From the NCBI RefSeq assembly GCF_040394755.1, contig NZ_JBEBRQ010000009.1: a DNA stretch of 64,000 bases; one strand, written 5' to 3'. The stretch comes from Castellaniella defragrans_A. GTDB taxonomy: Bacteria; Pseudomonadota; Gammaproteobacteria; Burkholderiales; Burkholderiaceae_B. Each line of letters starts with the position of its first letter. Positions within the stretch are counted from its first letter, which is position 1. This document shows positions 63,381 through 64,000 of the stretch, in pieces. Position numbers and translations under genes: made by a program. Below the pieces are notes generated by a model. That model was given only the letters and a program-made list of their open reading frames with translations, had not been told where the DNA came from and did no database searches.

Positions 63381-63410
63381 TGAAAAGGGGACGCCCTGGG
63401 GCGTCCCCTT
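63381..63410 (-). terminator. Intrinsic terminator after the DegP/MucD-type gene
   Basis: AAGGGGACGCC/GGCGTCCCCTT stem with a short loop, followed on the minus strand by TTTTC. It separates the protease transcript from lepA. Confidence 0.85.
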
Positions 63411-63449
63411 CACGTCAAGCCGGTATTTTAGCTTTTTCCGGCGACAAGA

Positions 63450-64000
63450 TTATTCGGGCTTGACGATGACCCATTGGGACAGGTTGCCGCGCTGGACCAG
63501 CAGCACCGCCGGACGCGACTTGTTCAGTTCCTTGACGACCTTGGTGTACTGCTCGGGACTGGTGATGTCGACGTCATTGACCCGCAGGATGATGTCGCCC
63601 GGCTCGATCCCGGACTGGGCCGCCACGCCATCGGATTCGAGCACCTCGACCCCGCCCGCGTCCTTGTCCTCGGACGAGACCGGCCCGACCTTGAGGCCGA
63701 ACATATCGGTGTCCGTGGCCGGCTCATCGGCCTGGGACTGCGCGGCAGCCGCCGCATTGTCGAGCTCGGCCACCTTGGCCTTCAGGTCGAGGGTCTTGCC
63801 CTTGCGCCAGACCTCGATGGCGGCCTCGGTGCCGGGACGGGTCGTGCCCACCATGCGCGGCAGATCGCTCATGTGCTCGATCTTCTGGCCGTTGAAGCCG
63901 ATGATCACGTCGCCGGAGCGGACCCCCGCCTTGGCGGCCGGGCCGCCGGCCTCGACATTGCTGACCAGGGCGCCATGCGCCTTGTCCAGGCCCAGGGCCT
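63450..64000 (-). CDS. DegP/MucD-type serine endoprotease, C-terminal part
   Basis: The gene runs off the window; 183 codons are visible. They carry the two PDZ domains of a Do-family periplasmic protease: SNVEAGGPAAKAGVRSGDVI with IGFNGQKIE in the first, and EPGDIILRVNDVDITSPEQY in the second. An acidic Ala-rich linker joins them. The protease domain with His-Asp-Ser lies beyond 64000. The neighbours suggest the mucD position of a rpoE-mucAB-mucD-lepA cluster. Confidence 0.9.
   Translation of the reverse strand, partial: ALGLDKAHGALVSNVEAGGPAAKAGVRSGDVIIGFNGQKIEHMSDLPRMVGTTRPGTEAAIEVWRKGKTLDLKAKVAELDNAAAAAQSQADEPATDTDMFGLKVGPVSSEDKDAGGVEVLESDGVAAQSGIEPGDIILRVNDVDITSPEQYTKVVKELNKSRPAVLLVQRGNLSQWVIVKPE

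Noticed and set aside
60605..63463. Long plus-strand frame opposite lepB and lepA
   Set aside because: It runs across two well-supported minus-strand genes and has shadow composition with no motifs.

Overview
The window is GC-rich chromosomal DNA from a betaproteobacterium. The gene order (leuS-lptE-holA-proA; pyrG-kdsA-eno-ftsB; degP/mucD-lepA-lepB-rnc-era-recO; pepA-holC next to divergent lptF) and the protein sequences point to Burkholderiales, most likely Alcaligenaceae (Bordetella/Achromobacter/Castellaniella relatives). This is judged from remembered gene order and motifs, not from a search. No rRNA, tRNA or CRISPR was found. The window opens in intergenic DNA and closes inside a DegP/MucD-type protease gene.

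Layout. 1-3.5 kb: quinol-monooxygenase-like gene with an AraC regulator, then fkpB-ispH on the minus strand and divergent radC. 3.7-7.2 kb: rpmE2 (zinc-free L31), a GT-C glycosyltransferase and a MATE exporter. 7.3-10.5 kb: proXWV compatible-solute importer (minus). 10.9-14 kb: cyclopropane-fatty-acid synthase, a Bcr/CflA exporter, rpmB-rpmG. 14.2-21.9 kb: leuS-lptE-holA-proA-hemJ-THUMP methyltransferase, tightly packed (plus). 21.9-25.2 kb: accessory island 1. 25.3-27.7 kb: RDD protein-hslO and a TadE-like protein. 27.8-32.4 kb: pyrG-kdsA-DUF1330-eno-ftsB (minus). 32.4-43.3 kb: Xaa-Pro aminopeptidase, scoAB, thioesterase, ETF-ubiquinone oxidoreductase, acs, prpE with a UMF1-type MFS gene. 43.6-49.8 kb: NlpC/P60 lipoprotein, Fur-box DUF2325 gene, cysB, mmsA with a branched-chain-type binding protein and a divergent LysR gene. 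49.9-53.8 kb: lptF, pepA-holC, BI-1. 53.9-57.3 kb: accessory island 2. 57.4-64 kb: degP-lepA-lepB-rnc-era-recO-rarD (minus).

Metabolically the core genes suggest an aerobic organism using short-chain acids, amino acids and ketone bodies: acetate (acs), propionate (prpE), valine or methylmalonate semialdehyde (mmsA), acetoacetate (scoAB), and electron delivery from acyl-CoA dehydrogenases to quinone (ETF-QO). CysB controls sulfur assimilation and a Fur box marks iron control of one small gene.

The unusual material lies in two islands. Island 1 (about 21.9-25.2 kb) holds a higBA-type toxin-antitoxin pair; a 60-residue minigene whose -10 box sits between two identical 12-bp palindromes; a tandem run of a 77-bp repeat found elsewhere in the window; and a translationally coupled pair made of an isochorismatase-fold hydrolase and an unknown protein with two C-terminal membrane helices. 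That pair is the best candidate here for an undescribed system. Island 2 (about 53.9-57.3 kb) holds an integrase remnant, a DUF1016/PD-(D/E)xK nuclease, a DUF2971 protein, a truncated toxin with an intact antitoxin, and a further Xre-type regulator, and looks like a decayed mobile defence island.
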